Of a DNA stretch of 64,000 bases, positions 18,631 through 30,565 are shown in pieces; the stretch's first letter is position 1; every line of letters starts with the position of its first letter. The notes under the pieces were generated by a model. It made no database searches and was not told the origin of the DNA. It was given only the letters and a program-made list of their open reading frames with translations. Source of the DNA: Zygnema cylindricum (lineage: Eukaryota > Streptophyta > Zygnematophyceae > Zygnematales > Zygnemataceae). Made by a program: the position numbers and the translations under genes. The DNA lies in contig JBBHKE010003080.1 in the NCBI GenBank assembly GCA_037447655.1, positions 62,001 through 126,000 on the forward strand. The letters run 5' to 3'.

Positions 18631-21600
18631 ATGAGGCTCGTAACTATTGCAACTTGTAATCTTAATCAATGGGCCATGGACTTCACGGGAAATCTGGAGA
18701 GGATCAAAAAGTCCATAGAGCTGGCGAAGCAGCAGGGAGCCACGTATCGAGTCGGACCAGAGCTGGAAATCTCTGGATATGGTTGTGAAGACCATTTTCA
18801 TGAGCAGGACACCTGCAACCACGCGTAGGTCATTGTCTGATTATCCGTACAGTTTAAGTAACTATCTTAGAATTTTTTCTCGGGCATTTTTTGACACAAC
18901 CAACTATCCTTGAATGAGTGATGGAGAAGTTGTTGAAGGTTGCAATTTTTTTTGAGGCCAGGAATTGCAAAACCTCTAGTTGATTTGTTTACTTTATAAA
19001 GTAAATGCTTTCCTTGGTACAGTTTTAGCAAGCTTTAGGAAATATCCTTCTGTTGTAGCGTTACCGAGCTATAGAATATTAATCAACTTCAACAGCTTCA
19101 GCTCGGTGCAAAAAATAACGATTTGTCAATTTGAAATTGCAAAACAAAAAATTGCGTACTTCTGGCATATTTGCAATATAGTCGTTTTTATGACAAAGCT
19201 GCAATTACAGCTGTCAGATGTAAACCACTTATTAGTAAGTCTTCTTGGCAATGTTGACTAGAGTTACCACAACGGGCCTTCTTGACCATCGCTTTACTGC
19301 CCATGGCTATTAGAGTTTAAGTTTTTATTGCTAATGCAAAATTAGAATGTATAAGGGAGATGTGGCGGATTGTAGTCCACTCCCTTCAATTGTGTTGTTA
19401 ACACTATTTTATGATTTTTCGGCCAGAAAAAGTCGCGGCCGAATTAGTATTGTTAACTCCAATAGCCATGGGCAGTGTACTCTTGTTTGTACGTTAATCC
19501 TTCTCAAATTAAGGATGTTGTTCAATTGACAAGTAAGGGACCAGCATTTTTGTTTCTTATTTTTTAGATGTCCCTTGTGATTTCATGTGCTACTTCTCGT
19601 TTTCAAACTTGACTCGTTGTCCCAGTCACGTAGAACAGGAGATCTAGGTGAAAGGAACTGTTGGGACTTTTTACATTGGGCATTTGCAGAACAAAATCTT
19701 AATCCAGTAAATCTCGTGTATCCTCACCAAAGAATTTTGTAGCATTAATATCATGTTGCATGATAAAAATATTCCTTGTTGATAGACAACTATAATTTCA
19801 GGAGTAGCATATCACGTGTATAATAACAAGTATGGCTGTTTGAATTTTGATTTAGAAGTCCCAATGGCTCCAAAACATGTCTAATTGGTTTAAATCTTTC
19901 ATGTTCTTATGGAACCTAGTGGACGTGTTTTTCTATGTACCATACAGGTGGGAGTGCCTCTCTGAGATTTTGTCGTCGGATTTAACAGATGGGATAGTGT
20001 GTGACATTGGTCTTCCCTTGGAGCATCGGGGAGTTCGATATAATTGTCGAGCACTTTGCCTAAATCGCCGAATTCTCCTGATTCGTCCAAAACTGGATCT
20101 GGCAAATGATGGGAATTACAGAGAGACACGTTGGTTCGCAGGTTGGAAACAGAGGCGTCAAATTGAGAACCTTTGTTTGCCGACATTCGTCAGTGATGTG
20201 ACGAATCAAAAAACAGTTCCAATTGGCGATGCATTTTTGGAGTTTGAAGACACGTGAGTTTCTACAAGAGTGGAGTTGAGTCTGTTTCTTGGGAATTCAA
20301 GGTCAAAGTGATCATTATTGCTGAGAATCTATTGTCTGCATGAGAAAGCTTTTTTGGGAAATTTAAGGACAAAGTGTTATTCATTGTCGAGAATCTTTTG
20401 TCTACATTGTCTATTTTTGGGAATTCAAGGATAATGTGTCATCGTTGAGAATCTACGATGGTTTTAATAATCGGAGGCTACCATAAGCTGGTAGAAAACA
20501 AAGGATCTTAATAAGGCAATTCAGGAAAGGCATGTTCTGAAGGCTAGTTTTTATCTCTTTGTCGATTGAAGGGAGTGCCATGAGTGTATGGAATGCACAG
20601 CCAGTTTTTGCTTTCAAAGACACTAGTATTCAGAAATGTTGCTCCTAAAGTTGGTTCTCATTTCCATTCCTTTTTTTCTCTTTACTTTTTCTTTCTTGCT
20701 TCTGTATTCCATTGTTCAGAAGCTTGGCAGCAGAAACTTGTGAGGAGCTCTTTACTCCTGCCTCTCCTCACGTAAGCCTTGCATTAAATGGAGTTGAAAT
20801 TATTAGCAACGGAAGCGGTTCCCACCACCAGCTCCGAAAACTTCATACTCGACTTAATTTGATGAAGGAAGCAACAACGAAGTCTGGTGGAGTATATGTG
20901 TATGCCAATCAGCAGGGCTGCGATGGTGGCCGTCTATATTACGGTAAACACACTGCTATAGTCTTATTATTGTTCTTATTTAACTTAACTTTGTTAATTT
21001 CATTTACATTTTTCTAATGTTATGAACCTCTTTAGACTCACTTCCAGACTCAAAATAATGTTGATTACACTGTCCACCGTTGCTAATATAATTATTCAGC
21101 ATGCTATTTTTTTCAAGATCCGGACATAATTTTGTGTGGATCAAACATCCATACTCTGTAAATTCTCTTTGACAGTTAAACTCCCATCCAGAAAACAAGT
21201 CTGTCCATACTAGTTATTGTGAAAAACATTCACTCTTAGACTCACTTAATATTAGTTAATGCTATTTTTGGCCCACGGGCGTTTAAACTCTTTGTGCATT
21301 TTAAAAAGACCTTCAAATCTGGTATGTTCTCATTGCCAGTTCTCATGGAAGTTAAATGTTTGAGGTGTTAGGCAGCGAGTCATATGCTGTCTATTTTGGA
21401 GGGAGTATTTTTTATGAGAAGAATGGAATTCACTCATCATGTTGATATCAGGAAAGGAGAAAGTCGACAGTTTACAACTTCAGAAGGGGTCATTACAATG
21501 TGTCGGTGGGATGAAAAACCACGATGCATTTATTGAGGTATCCTTTTTGGATTCTGTATGTTGTCCTTAGTTGATGAAGTGTCTTTAAAACACCTTAATT

Positions 21601-24600
21601 TCTAAGGAATGTCCTGTAAAATCATTTAAAATACTTCCATGCATTAGATGGTGAGTATTTTCTTCAATTCGAGCCTGATGCAAAATCCTTTTTTGCGTCA
21701 AAATCTTTTTGCAAAGTGTTAAAGGAGTACCAATGTGTTATAGAAGGACAAAGAGGTCAGTGTTCTTGTATACAAGTTATAGTTAGTTGTTAAATCCACA
21801 TGGCTTGTGAACTAGACACTGTTTTTTTTTTTTGTTATGGCATGTAAAATATCATCAAAACAAGACTCGTCTTCATATGCCTGGCTCGGAAACCATCAAT
21901 ACAACAGAAAGTCATGTTTTACTGATGGGATATGGAAATCACCAACAATGAATGATGCAGTTATTGCCTTTGTTTGTCTTTTGTGAATTTGTTCCAGATG
22001 GATGTGCCTCTGTAGTTGTAAATGGAGATGTTGTGGCACAAGGATCGCAATTTTCGATGTCAGATGTGGAAGTTTTGGTAGCAACTGTTGACCTCGATAC
22101 GGTAAGAAGTCGCTTGAATACTGATTAGAATAGTTGTAAACAGTCATTTGGAGATTGATAAGTAGTCTTAAAACAGTCGTTAGATGTGGAAGTTGTAGTA
22201 GCAACTGTTGACCTCGACAATTTAAGATGTCACGTGAAAATTGATTAGAATAGCTGTAAACAGTCATTCGGAGATTGATAAGGATAGTCTTAAAACAGTC
22301 GTTTGGTTTAAATATCTTAAACAGTCACTTGAAAATTGATTCGAATAGTCTTTGACTTACTGTTCTCTTACATGGAAAGTGTATTGGTTCAAATTGTTTG
22401 ACGGTGTATTTTTCTCACGTAATTGACGATGCCTTGGAAGGAAAAGGCTTCTTTCCAAATTCAATTGCAGCATTAACTGTTGTTTTCGTGTATTAGTGGC
22501 ACATGATGCTCGTCATTTATTTGTCATTTAGCTTGTCCGAGATTCGCTTTTTATTGTAGTTAGAATACCTGAGCAAGACATTAGATGTCTTTAAGGAAAT
22601 ATAGTTTTTGTTTTGTTTTTCAAGATCGGAAAATGTTGTTTTCTTATCATAATTTTTGAGAAATGTTATCAACATCATTTGTACAAAAACGTTTGCCGAA
22701 TTGCGATAGCAGGTTCATAAAGTTTATGTACATGTATGTTATTTGATTATGAGTTGCTACCACATTAGTAGTATTAGGTTTCATACTTTTTAAGACAATT
22801 TTTGGTTTGTTGGTCCTTCTAAGATTTGAAATTTTGCGGGTAAGTTACTTGACTTTTTCTAACTGAAGGTTTTTATTGTGAGTTTAATTTTACGGTCCAA
22901 AAGAAGGGATCCTTAATGGTTTTTATTTTTTGTGGACCTTTGGTAGGTCTCGAGCTATCGTGGAGCAAATAGTAGTTTACGAGAACAGGCTTCGAAGGAG
23001 CCCCGAATTCCCTTTTTGTCGGTTCCATTCCGTCTCACGTCCTCCATGGATCAACTGACAAAATTTCCTTCTCTACCTGTTAAGGTATTTACTTTCCCCC
23101 TTTCTAATTGCTTCACTGTCCAGTGACAATAGTTCCTTCGATAATCCACTTTCTTCCTCGATTCTTTTTTTTTCCAAACGGTTTCTCTTTTGCTGAAGGC
23201 TAGAAACTCATGTGCAAGCCACTTAAAGTACTATATTTAGTACTGTCTCCAAATATTTTCTGCAATATTGTTTGTTCTTAGAGTCCTGTGAAACTGGAGT
23301 TTTATATATAACACCGATTCTTTCTGCATAATGACTTAAAATCCAAATAATCATGGCTGTTAAAATAAGTTTCGTTTTATTGGAGCTTTTTTAGGTTTTT
23401 CTGTTTTGTCTGTGATAAATTCGTTAGCATGCTCCTATTTGTTCTTTTTGGTTTGGTTATAGGTTATTTGTTCTGTTTGTTCTTACATTTTTTGCTTTAT
23501 TTGTTCTTATTAGTTTTTCTTTTCTTTTCTTTTCATTTTTTTTTTTTTAACAGAAAAGTCTGCTTGTCTTATTAGGTGATTTTATTTTTATTTTTGGGGT
23601 ACATTCGTTACCACGTTTACAGCTCACAAGAGTATTTCTGTTTTGTTGTAACACTTTTAGGTTTTTCTTTTTTTGTTTTGGGGTAGATTCGTTATCACGT
23701 TCCTGAAGAGGAAATAGATTCATTTTCACATCCATAACTCACGTGAATGAACCCGTTTTTTTTTTTTTTTTATATCGCAAATTAAGTAAAATTTTGTTCT
23801 TGTTTGGGAAAGTATCATAATGACATTCCTAACTCACAAAGAGTGTTTTCGTTTTCTTTACTCTGTTTTGTTTTCGGATAGACTCGTTATTACATTTTCC
23901 GTTTTAACATTATTCGTTATGACGTTCATAACTCACAAAGACTGTTTTGGTTTTATATTTTATGTTTTGTTTTGGAAACAGATTCGTTATCACGATCCGG
24001 AGGAGGAGATAGCTTTAGGTCCTGCCTGTTGGATGTGGGACTATTTGAGGCGAAGTGGAGGGAGTGGGTTTTTGCTTCCCTTATCGGGAGGAGCTGACAG
24101 TTCTTCAGTAGCCGCTATTGTGGGATGCATGTGTCAAATGGTTGTTAAAGGTGTGGATCATATTCAGTTTTGCACTTCTTTGTTCTCCATGTTCAGTTTT
24201 TCTAGTTTCTATTCATTTTCAATTTTCTAGTTTTATTCATGCTTGCTTTTTTTTTCATGTTCATTTTTTGTCAGTATCTATGCTTTGTATCTTGCAGGAA
24301 CAAAGGCTCCTCCTTTAACTTGTCTTCATAGTTCATTTTAGTTATTCTTTTCTGTCGAAAGTAAAGGTTTTCCTTCTTAAAGGCTATCTGATTTGTTTAT
24401 CTTGTTTTGGCTTCACAAGGTTTTGCAGCTTACACAGCTCAGGTTTCACGCACAAATTAAAAATTCCTCAAAAAATGTGGAGAATTCTCCAGAGACTGGA
24501 TTCAGTTGTTGCATATTTAGTTCACGTAGGTGACACTCAAATGAAATTTCTCTCTTTTCTATGTTCTGTTTCCTATTTCCTTTCTTGGTTGTTGATTAAA

Positions 24601-27600
24601 GAAACCTACTTAAATTTTTATTTTTTTTATGGACTGAAAATGCAGCTATAGAAAATGGAAATACAGATGTTTTAAAAGATGCCTTACGAATCGGTCAATA
24701 TAAGGATGGAGAAACACCGACTAATGCAAAAGAATTTGCTAATCGATTGGTCCACACTATTTACATGGGTACAGAGAACAGGTAGGATTTATTTATTTCT
24801 CTTTTCCGAGGCATAAAGTCTTTTTGTACGAGATTTTAAGGTTCGGGCTTCGAGTCTTGACTAAATTGCTGACTTAAGTGGGTTTTTTCTCCAAGTGCGA
24901 TATGTACCGTAACAACACATTAATTCTACCGGATTGTCCAGTTCAACATTCAACATTTTTTTTTTCTTCCCCGGGTTTCTTTTGCCCCTTTCACCATTTT
25001 TTGTTGTGGTTCAACATTGTTTTTTTTTTTTAGCCGGCATCCGGTACCAAAGTGTGAGTGATTTCTACCTGATAAAATTGAAGATTTCAGGTTTTTGTAT
25101 TTTCGCTAAAAGTGCCTATGTAGTTTATTTTGAGACTCGGGGGGGCACAAATTATTTTCGGTAACAAAAAAGCGGTAAAATTGGAGTGTTGTTTCCTTGT
25201 ATGCATTTGAAAAGCTGAAAGAAATACCGAAAGTTCTTTCATTCAACCCATGTAGCCTCGCATTATCCCAAATAACCGTAATTTATTTTTTCTCTTCTCT
25301 TTTTTTTTTTTCTTGGCAGTTCGTCAGCGACTCGAAATCGGTCTGATCTTTTAGCAAAACAAATTGGGGCGTGGCATTTAAGTATCAATATCGACTCGGT
25401 GATATCCGCACTTATTAGTCTATTTGTATCAATCACAGGGAAACGTCCCAAATACAAGGTTTGTGAAGCTCACCGTAATTAGTGTGGACCATACTATTTT
25501 TTTCGGCGCTAAATTTTGATGCTTACATGAATATTCTGGTTTTGTTAAAAGTGTATGTGGAACTGAAAAATGCCTCATTAATAGGACAGCGTTTTATGTG
25601 TATATAAGGTCTTATGGTGTATAATATCTTTAATTTTCATCCGTACTATTTGTTTGTTAACACAAATTAGTGTGAGAGGATTAAGAAGCTCCATTAGACT
25701 CCATTAGATAATTCAGAAGCCTTTATATTGATCACCATTAGTACTGTGGATCTTGGTAATTAGTTGATGTATGTGATAAATTTTGAAATGGTCGAGTCCC
25801 TTGTTATGTCGAAATAATACATTTTTGCCAAATGAACCCCATCTATATATGGAGATTGAATCTTTACGTATCATTTTGTATCATTTCGAATCATTTTGCG
25901 TTATTACATCCTATTTCGTATCTACTATTACACATCATTATCTTTTTTGAAGAATGTTTTTATTCTAAATCTACAGATGTGAATAACGATCATTTCACAC
26001 AAAAAAAAAAAAAAAATGGGGTAGTTTTTCAATTTGCTGAAAACAATTTGTCATACACAATACACAAAAGAATCTCGTGTTACATGTGACAGATTCATTC
26101 GTTAAAATATACATACTTGTTTTTTGTTTGACTTTTGACTTTTTTTGACTTTTTCACATAGAGCTTATTGGAAGATTAGATCTTGTTTTCCTATTTTTTG
26201 TCATATAGACAACCAAGAAAGTCAGCCTAAGTCACACTTTTTTCCCTTTTATTTTAAATTCTCATATATTAGGCGGTCTTGTCGTTTATAGAACAAATGT
26301 GGATAATTGGCTTAGGAAACTGTTAAAAATAGTTATGTTTTAAATGTGGACCATACTAATAGTTGTGAACACTGAAAAAAATGTAGGTTTTTTAAGGGAG
26401 TTTTGGGACATTGTGTGCATTTGTATAAGAAATGTAAACACAACAAAAAAAAGAAAAAAGATACTAATTTGACACCCTCTTATACGAAATTGAAAGAAAC
26501 TCTTTGCCTGACATCAATTTTTTTGATGAAATCTTAAACTGTTGTTAAAATTGACAATTTTTTCTAGGAATTCGTTGCAGATTCTTGCTGAGATGTTGAA
26601 AAAACTTTGTCAAAACTTAGTCAACCACTCCAAGCTTATTCTTTTTTTCTCCCTTTTCTTCTTTTATTCTCCTTTTTCTTCTTTTCTTCTCCTTTTTCTT
26701 TCTTTTTTGTGCGTATAATAGGTAGATGGTGGGACATCGGTGGAAAATTTAGCTTTGCAAAATATTCAAGCTCGTCTTCGAATGGTGATTGCCTTCCTTT
26801 TTGCCCAATTGTTGCCGTGGGTTCGAGGAAAAATGGGGTTTTTGCTCGTCCTCGGGAGTGCAAATGTGGACGAAGGTTTACGAGGATATCTTACAAAGGT
26901 GGGTTGAGAGAGAGAGAGAGAAGAAAAAGAGAGAGAGAGAGAGAGAGAGGGGAAGAGAAAGAGGGAGAGGGCGAGTGAGAGGGAGGGAGAGAGAGAAAGA
27001 GCAAGAGGGGAGTGGGAGAGAGAGAGAGAGAGCAAGAGGGACAGGAGAGAGAGAGGGGGAGGGGAGGGAGAGAGAGGGGGAGAGGGAGGGAGAGGGAGAG
27101 GGAGAGAGAGAGAGAACTCAGTTTTTACTCAATTTTTCTTCCATGTTACTTTATTTGTCGAATTTTCAATTTTCCCGTTTTCGTGTTTTTACTCAATTTT
27201 TGTACAATGTTACTTTTCTATTTATTGAGATTTTGAATTTTTCCTTTGAATGGAGGAAAAAGAGAGCATGAGCGAGAGGGCGAAGATGGGCGAGACTCTC
27301 AGGAATAAGGGTCACATAGGAAAAAAACAACTCCCTCCACCTTTTTTTTTCTTTCCTTTTTCTTTTTTCTTTTCTTTTTCTTTCTTTTCATTTTACTTTA
27401 CTACTATACTTTACTTTACTTTGCTTTACTCTACTTTTTTTTCCTTTTAACTTTTTTATAAATGTGGAGATTGCAGTACGACTGCAGTTCGGCCGATATA
27501 AATCCGATTGGAGGAATCAGTAAAACAGATATTCGTTCTTTTTTAATTTGGGGCGCCAAAAATTTAGGGTATCCAATTCTCGCAGAAGTGGAGGCAGCTC

Positions 27601-29580
27601 CTCCCACGGCAGAATTGGAGCCTATCAGAGCCACTTATGTGCAGGTGAGCTTCTCTCTCTCCTCCTCGCTCTCTCTCCGCCTTGCACCCTCGGTCCCTCG
27701 CTCTCTGTCTCGCTCTCCGTCTCCCTTTCTCCCTACCTCCCTTGCTCGCTCCCTCTCTTACTCTCTCCCTCGTTCTCTGCCTTCTTCTCTCCCTCCCTCA
27801 CTCGCACCCTCTCTCTCTCTCTTTCTCGCTCTCTCCCTCCCCTCACTCACTCTTTCCTCCCTCGCTTTTTCCCTCCCTTGCTCTCTCCCTCCCTCCCTCG
27901 CTCTCTCCCTCCCTCCCTCTCTCCCTCCCTCCCTCTCTCCCTCCCTCCCTCATGTCGACGTCATGTTGTGGTAGCATTTCATATTGTGCCTTTAACAACT
28001 GGAGTTAAAAAAGAACTATCTTTAAAGTAGATTGTTTTCTTAGTATCTGGATTAATTTAGAGTCCATAGTTGTACTTCAAATTGGTTATAATATACATAT
28101 ACCTGAAATCTGAAAGGGATTATTTTGGCATTTTTATGGTTTTTTAGGTTTTTTAGGTTTTTTTTCTTGGTAAATGGGTTACAATTTAGAGTCAAATGTA
28201 ATTTTTGAATATGAATTGTATCTTAAATCAAATATTTTATTCTGATTTATACTTGAAACCCAATCTTTCCTTTTGTACTTTTTCTTGTACTTTTAAATCT
28301 CCTTTCTTGTTTATTTTTTTATGAGGTTAATATGGACTTTGTTTCCTTTGATAAATGGACTAATTCAGAGTCCATAACTGCTCCTAAAATCGGAAATTTT
28401 AATATGAATTGTACTTTTCTTGTAGTTTTTTCTTGTATTTTTCCTTGTACTTTTTTTTTTGGGGATTTTTTTTTTCTATTATCATTTTTAGGTCGATGAA
28501 GTTGAAATGGGTCAATTCAGAGTCCCTAATTTGTACCGAAAATCGAAAATTTACCAGTGAATTGTACTTTTTTAATGTACTTCTTTCTTGTACTTTATAA
28601 AACCTTTGAATCTTTTTCTTTTTGTTATTTTTTTAGGTGGATGAAGTTGACATGGGTATGACATATGAAGAGCTCTCTCTCTACGGTCGACTTCGAAAAA
28701 TTTATCGATGTGGTCCTGTTTCCATGTTCCACGTAAGTTTTGACAGTTTTTGTTTTTTTCTTTTTCCTTTCCTTTTCTGTTTTGTTTTGTTTTGTTTTGT
28801 TTTTTTCTTCTTTTGTCGTATTGCATCCAATAAACGTAACTTCCGAAACTTTCTTAAAAACCAAAAAAAAAAAATGAATGGTTTGGGTTGTTTAAAATGC
28901 TACTGACACTACTGCTTTGTCTCTATATTTTCCTTTTATAGAAATAACTCATGCAAAACTGAGTTCAAATCGATTAAAAGAAAAAAAAAAGTTGTCTTTC
29001 CATTTCTTGTTGTTAGACATAGACTCAAAACATTTATCGTTCTTCTATCACGTTTCCTTTTCCGTTCTTTTCCTTTTTCCTTTTCCTTTTCCTTTTCCTT
29101 TTCCTTTTCCTTTTCCTCTTCCTCTTCCTCTGCCTCTTCCTCTTCCTCTTCCTCCTCCTCTTCCTCTTACTTATCCTTTTTCTTTTCCTTTTCCTTTTCC
29201 TGATTTCATTTCCACATCTTCCTAATTGACATTCTTTTCGTTTCTTTTTCTTTTTACAGCATTTATGCCATAGATGGCAAGGAAAATATCGTCCTTCTGA
29301 AGTTGCGACTAAAGTAAAAGATTTTTTTCGATACTATTCGATAAATCGACACAAAATGACGACTCTCACACCCTCGTATCACGCAGAAGTAAGTCTATTC
29401 TCAACTTTTTTCTTTTTTTGAATTTTCCTTTTAACTTTTCTTTTGTCAACTTTCTTTTGAATTTTAATTTTAACCTTTTTTTTGTCAACGTTCTTTTGTC
29501 AATTTTCCTCTCAACTTTTTTTTAACTTTTTTTTTTAACTTTTTATTTTACTTTTTTTAGCTTTTTTTGAGATTTCTTTT

Positions 29581-29661
<81 letters not shown>

Positions 29662-30565
29662 GTTTTTTATGTTCTGTTTATTCTTGTCTTTTTCTTTGAT
29701 CTTTTCTTTTGACTTTCTTTCAGTCCTAATCATTCTCTTTCTTTTTTCTTTTTCTTTTTTTGTTATATCTCAGCTGAATTTTTTTCTCAACTTTATTTCA
29801 AACTTTTTTTTGTTTTTTAACGCTAGTCCTTGTGTATTTTTTTTTTCGTATCTTCATTTTTTATTTTTATTTAGTGCTCAGTTTTTGCTTTATGGTTGTG
29901 GTTTAAATTTCAAAATTTTATGCTTTTGTCTTTTTTGAAGTTACGATTCGTAAAATATTTTCGAATTTTGGGAAAAATTTGGAACACTTCTGATTTTGAT
30001 TTTTCAAAAATTCTACGATAAATAATAGATGGATAAATCGATAAATAAATAAATTAATGGTGTTATGTTTAAACTGAAATGGAAATAACAAAAGATAATC
30101 TTTTTAAACACCAGATTAATACTCGACTAATACCCAATTGATTCCCAATTAAGGCCCAATTAAGACCTGATTAATGCCCAATAATACCCGATTGAACCTG
30201 ATTTATACCCGATTAATCCCTGATTGATGCCCGAATGATACCCTCTTAATACCCGATTAATACCCGATCAATATCTTACTAATACCCAATTAATCCCATT
30301 TGTAAACCGTTCCCAGAACTATTCCCCCGAGGACAATCGCTTCGATCTTCGCCAATTCTTGTACAATGTGAGGTGGCCGTGGCAGTTCCGGAAAATCGAC
30401 GAAATCGTACAATTAGCAGGAGAAACGGTGTCAAATTATCAAAACCATCCGGTTCCGCTGATTCGCCCAATCACAACAGCCGCCGAAATCGCAGGAAGGG
30501 AGGCGGATCCGACAGGTGTCCCCTCAGCCGCGGCCGGGAATCCCGGGTCAGGGAAAGGGACTTGA
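18631..30565 (+). CDS. NADSYN1: Glutamine-dependent NAD+ synthetase (13 exons)
   Basis: Makes NAD+ from nicotinic acid adenine dinucleotide, ATP and glutamine, the last step of de novo and Preiss-Handler synthesis. Exons: 18631-18824, 19948-20253, 20720-20943, 21998-22101, 22947-23084, 23982-24150, 24646-24781, 25320-25458, 26722-26898, 27477-27644, 28637-28732, 29260-29388, 30317-30565. All junctions are GT-AG and all phases agree, giving 742 aa (human enzyme about 706). The nitrilase-type glutaminase triad is E44 ([11 protein letters not shown]), K113 ([10 protein letters not shown]) and C174 (AAETCEELF). The synthetase P-loop SGGADSSS is at 357-364, with later motifs [20 protein letters not shown] and [10 protein letters not shown]. 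The start ATG has a good context (TCCACCATGA). The C-terminus is extended by about 30 low-complexity residues relative to human. Confidence 0.97.
19296..19477. mobile_element. Stowaway-like MITE in NADSYN1 intron 1
   Basis: About 180 bp with ends ACTGCCCATGGCTATTAG and (reverse complement) CACTGCCCATGGCTATTG, and TA at the right flank. Same family as the pair at 16121-16496. Confidence 0.7.
22061..22330 (+). repeat. 120-bp tandem duplication across the NADSYN1 exon 4 donor
   Basis: The exon 4 end (AGATGTGGAAGTTTTGGTAG...ACCTCGATACG then GTAAGA) recurs 120 bp later at 22181 (AGATGTGGAAGTTGTAGTAG...ACCTCGACAA) with the donor destroyed. A partial third unit follows at about 22300-22345. The upstream copy is the functional one. 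Confidence 0.9.
23597..23981 (+). repeat. Array of decayed exon-start copies before NADSYN1 exon 6
   Basis: Exon 6 opens ATTCGTTATCACGATCCGGA after an AG. Similar phrases, several preceded by AG or TAG, occur upstream at 23603 (ATTCGTTACCACGTTT), 23687 (ATTCGTTATCACGTTCCTGA, extending into GAAGAGGAAATAG), 23882 and 23911. Units also share CATAACTCACAAAGA and the pyrimidine tract before the acceptor. Spacing is irregular, about 30-195 bp. Confidence 0.8.
26905..27115. repeat. GA-rich microsatellite in NADSYN1 intron 9
   Basis: A (GA)n/(GGGA)n tract starts just after the exon 9 donor. Frames through it (Arg/Glu-rich or Ser/Leu-rich) are compositional. Confidence 0.95.
27645..27955. repeat. CT-rich microsatellite in NADSYN1 intron 10
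   Basis: A (CTCCCTCC)n-type tract begins right after the exon 10 donor. It is non-coding and is the opposite composition to the GA tract of intron 9 on the same strand. Confidence 0.95.
28040..28636 (+). repeat. Tandem array ending in the real start of NADSYN1 exon 11
   Basis: Four diverged units of about 140-175 bp share TAATTTAGAGTCCATA-like and GAATTGTACTTTT-like blocks (about 28045, 28175, 28350, 28495). The last unit opens, after TTTTTAG, with GTCGATGAAGTTGAAATGGG (28492). This is a near copy of the exon 11 start at 28637 (GTGGATGAAGTTGACATGGG), after which it drifts into intron-like sequence. Confidence 0.85.
29058..29215. repeat. (TTTTCC)n / (CTCTTC)n simple repeat
   Basis: Hexamer-type pyrimidine repeat in NADSYN1 intron 11, just upstream of exon 12. 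Confidence 0.95.
29585..29660. repeat. 76-nt uninterrupted poly(T) tract
   Basis: A homopolymer in NADSYN1 intron 12 inside a wider T-rich region. It could be a minus-strand poly(A) tail of a retroposed sequence, but no retroelement body is recognised next to it; length may also be affected by sequencing. Confidence 0.9.
30107..30300. repeat. Degenerate 10-12-bp minisatellite before the last NADSYN1 exon
   Basis: About 15-18 imperfect copies of a TACCCGATTAA-like unit, with AATTAA/GATTAA alternation, run up to about 15 bp before the acceptor of exon 13. Confidence 0.85.

Noticed and set aside
24118-24318. Frame ending EQRLLL after a good-looking acceptor at 24297
   Set aside because: Does not continue the NAD+ synthetase; the acceptor at 24646 gives the matching residues in phase.
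26607-28030. Several 100-170-codon frames in NADSYN1 introns 9 and 10
   Set aside because: They mix a real exon piece with microsatellite translation; only 26722-26898 and 27477-27644 are coding.
29567-29938. Phe-rich 123-codon frame
   Set aside because: Translation of the poly(T) tract.
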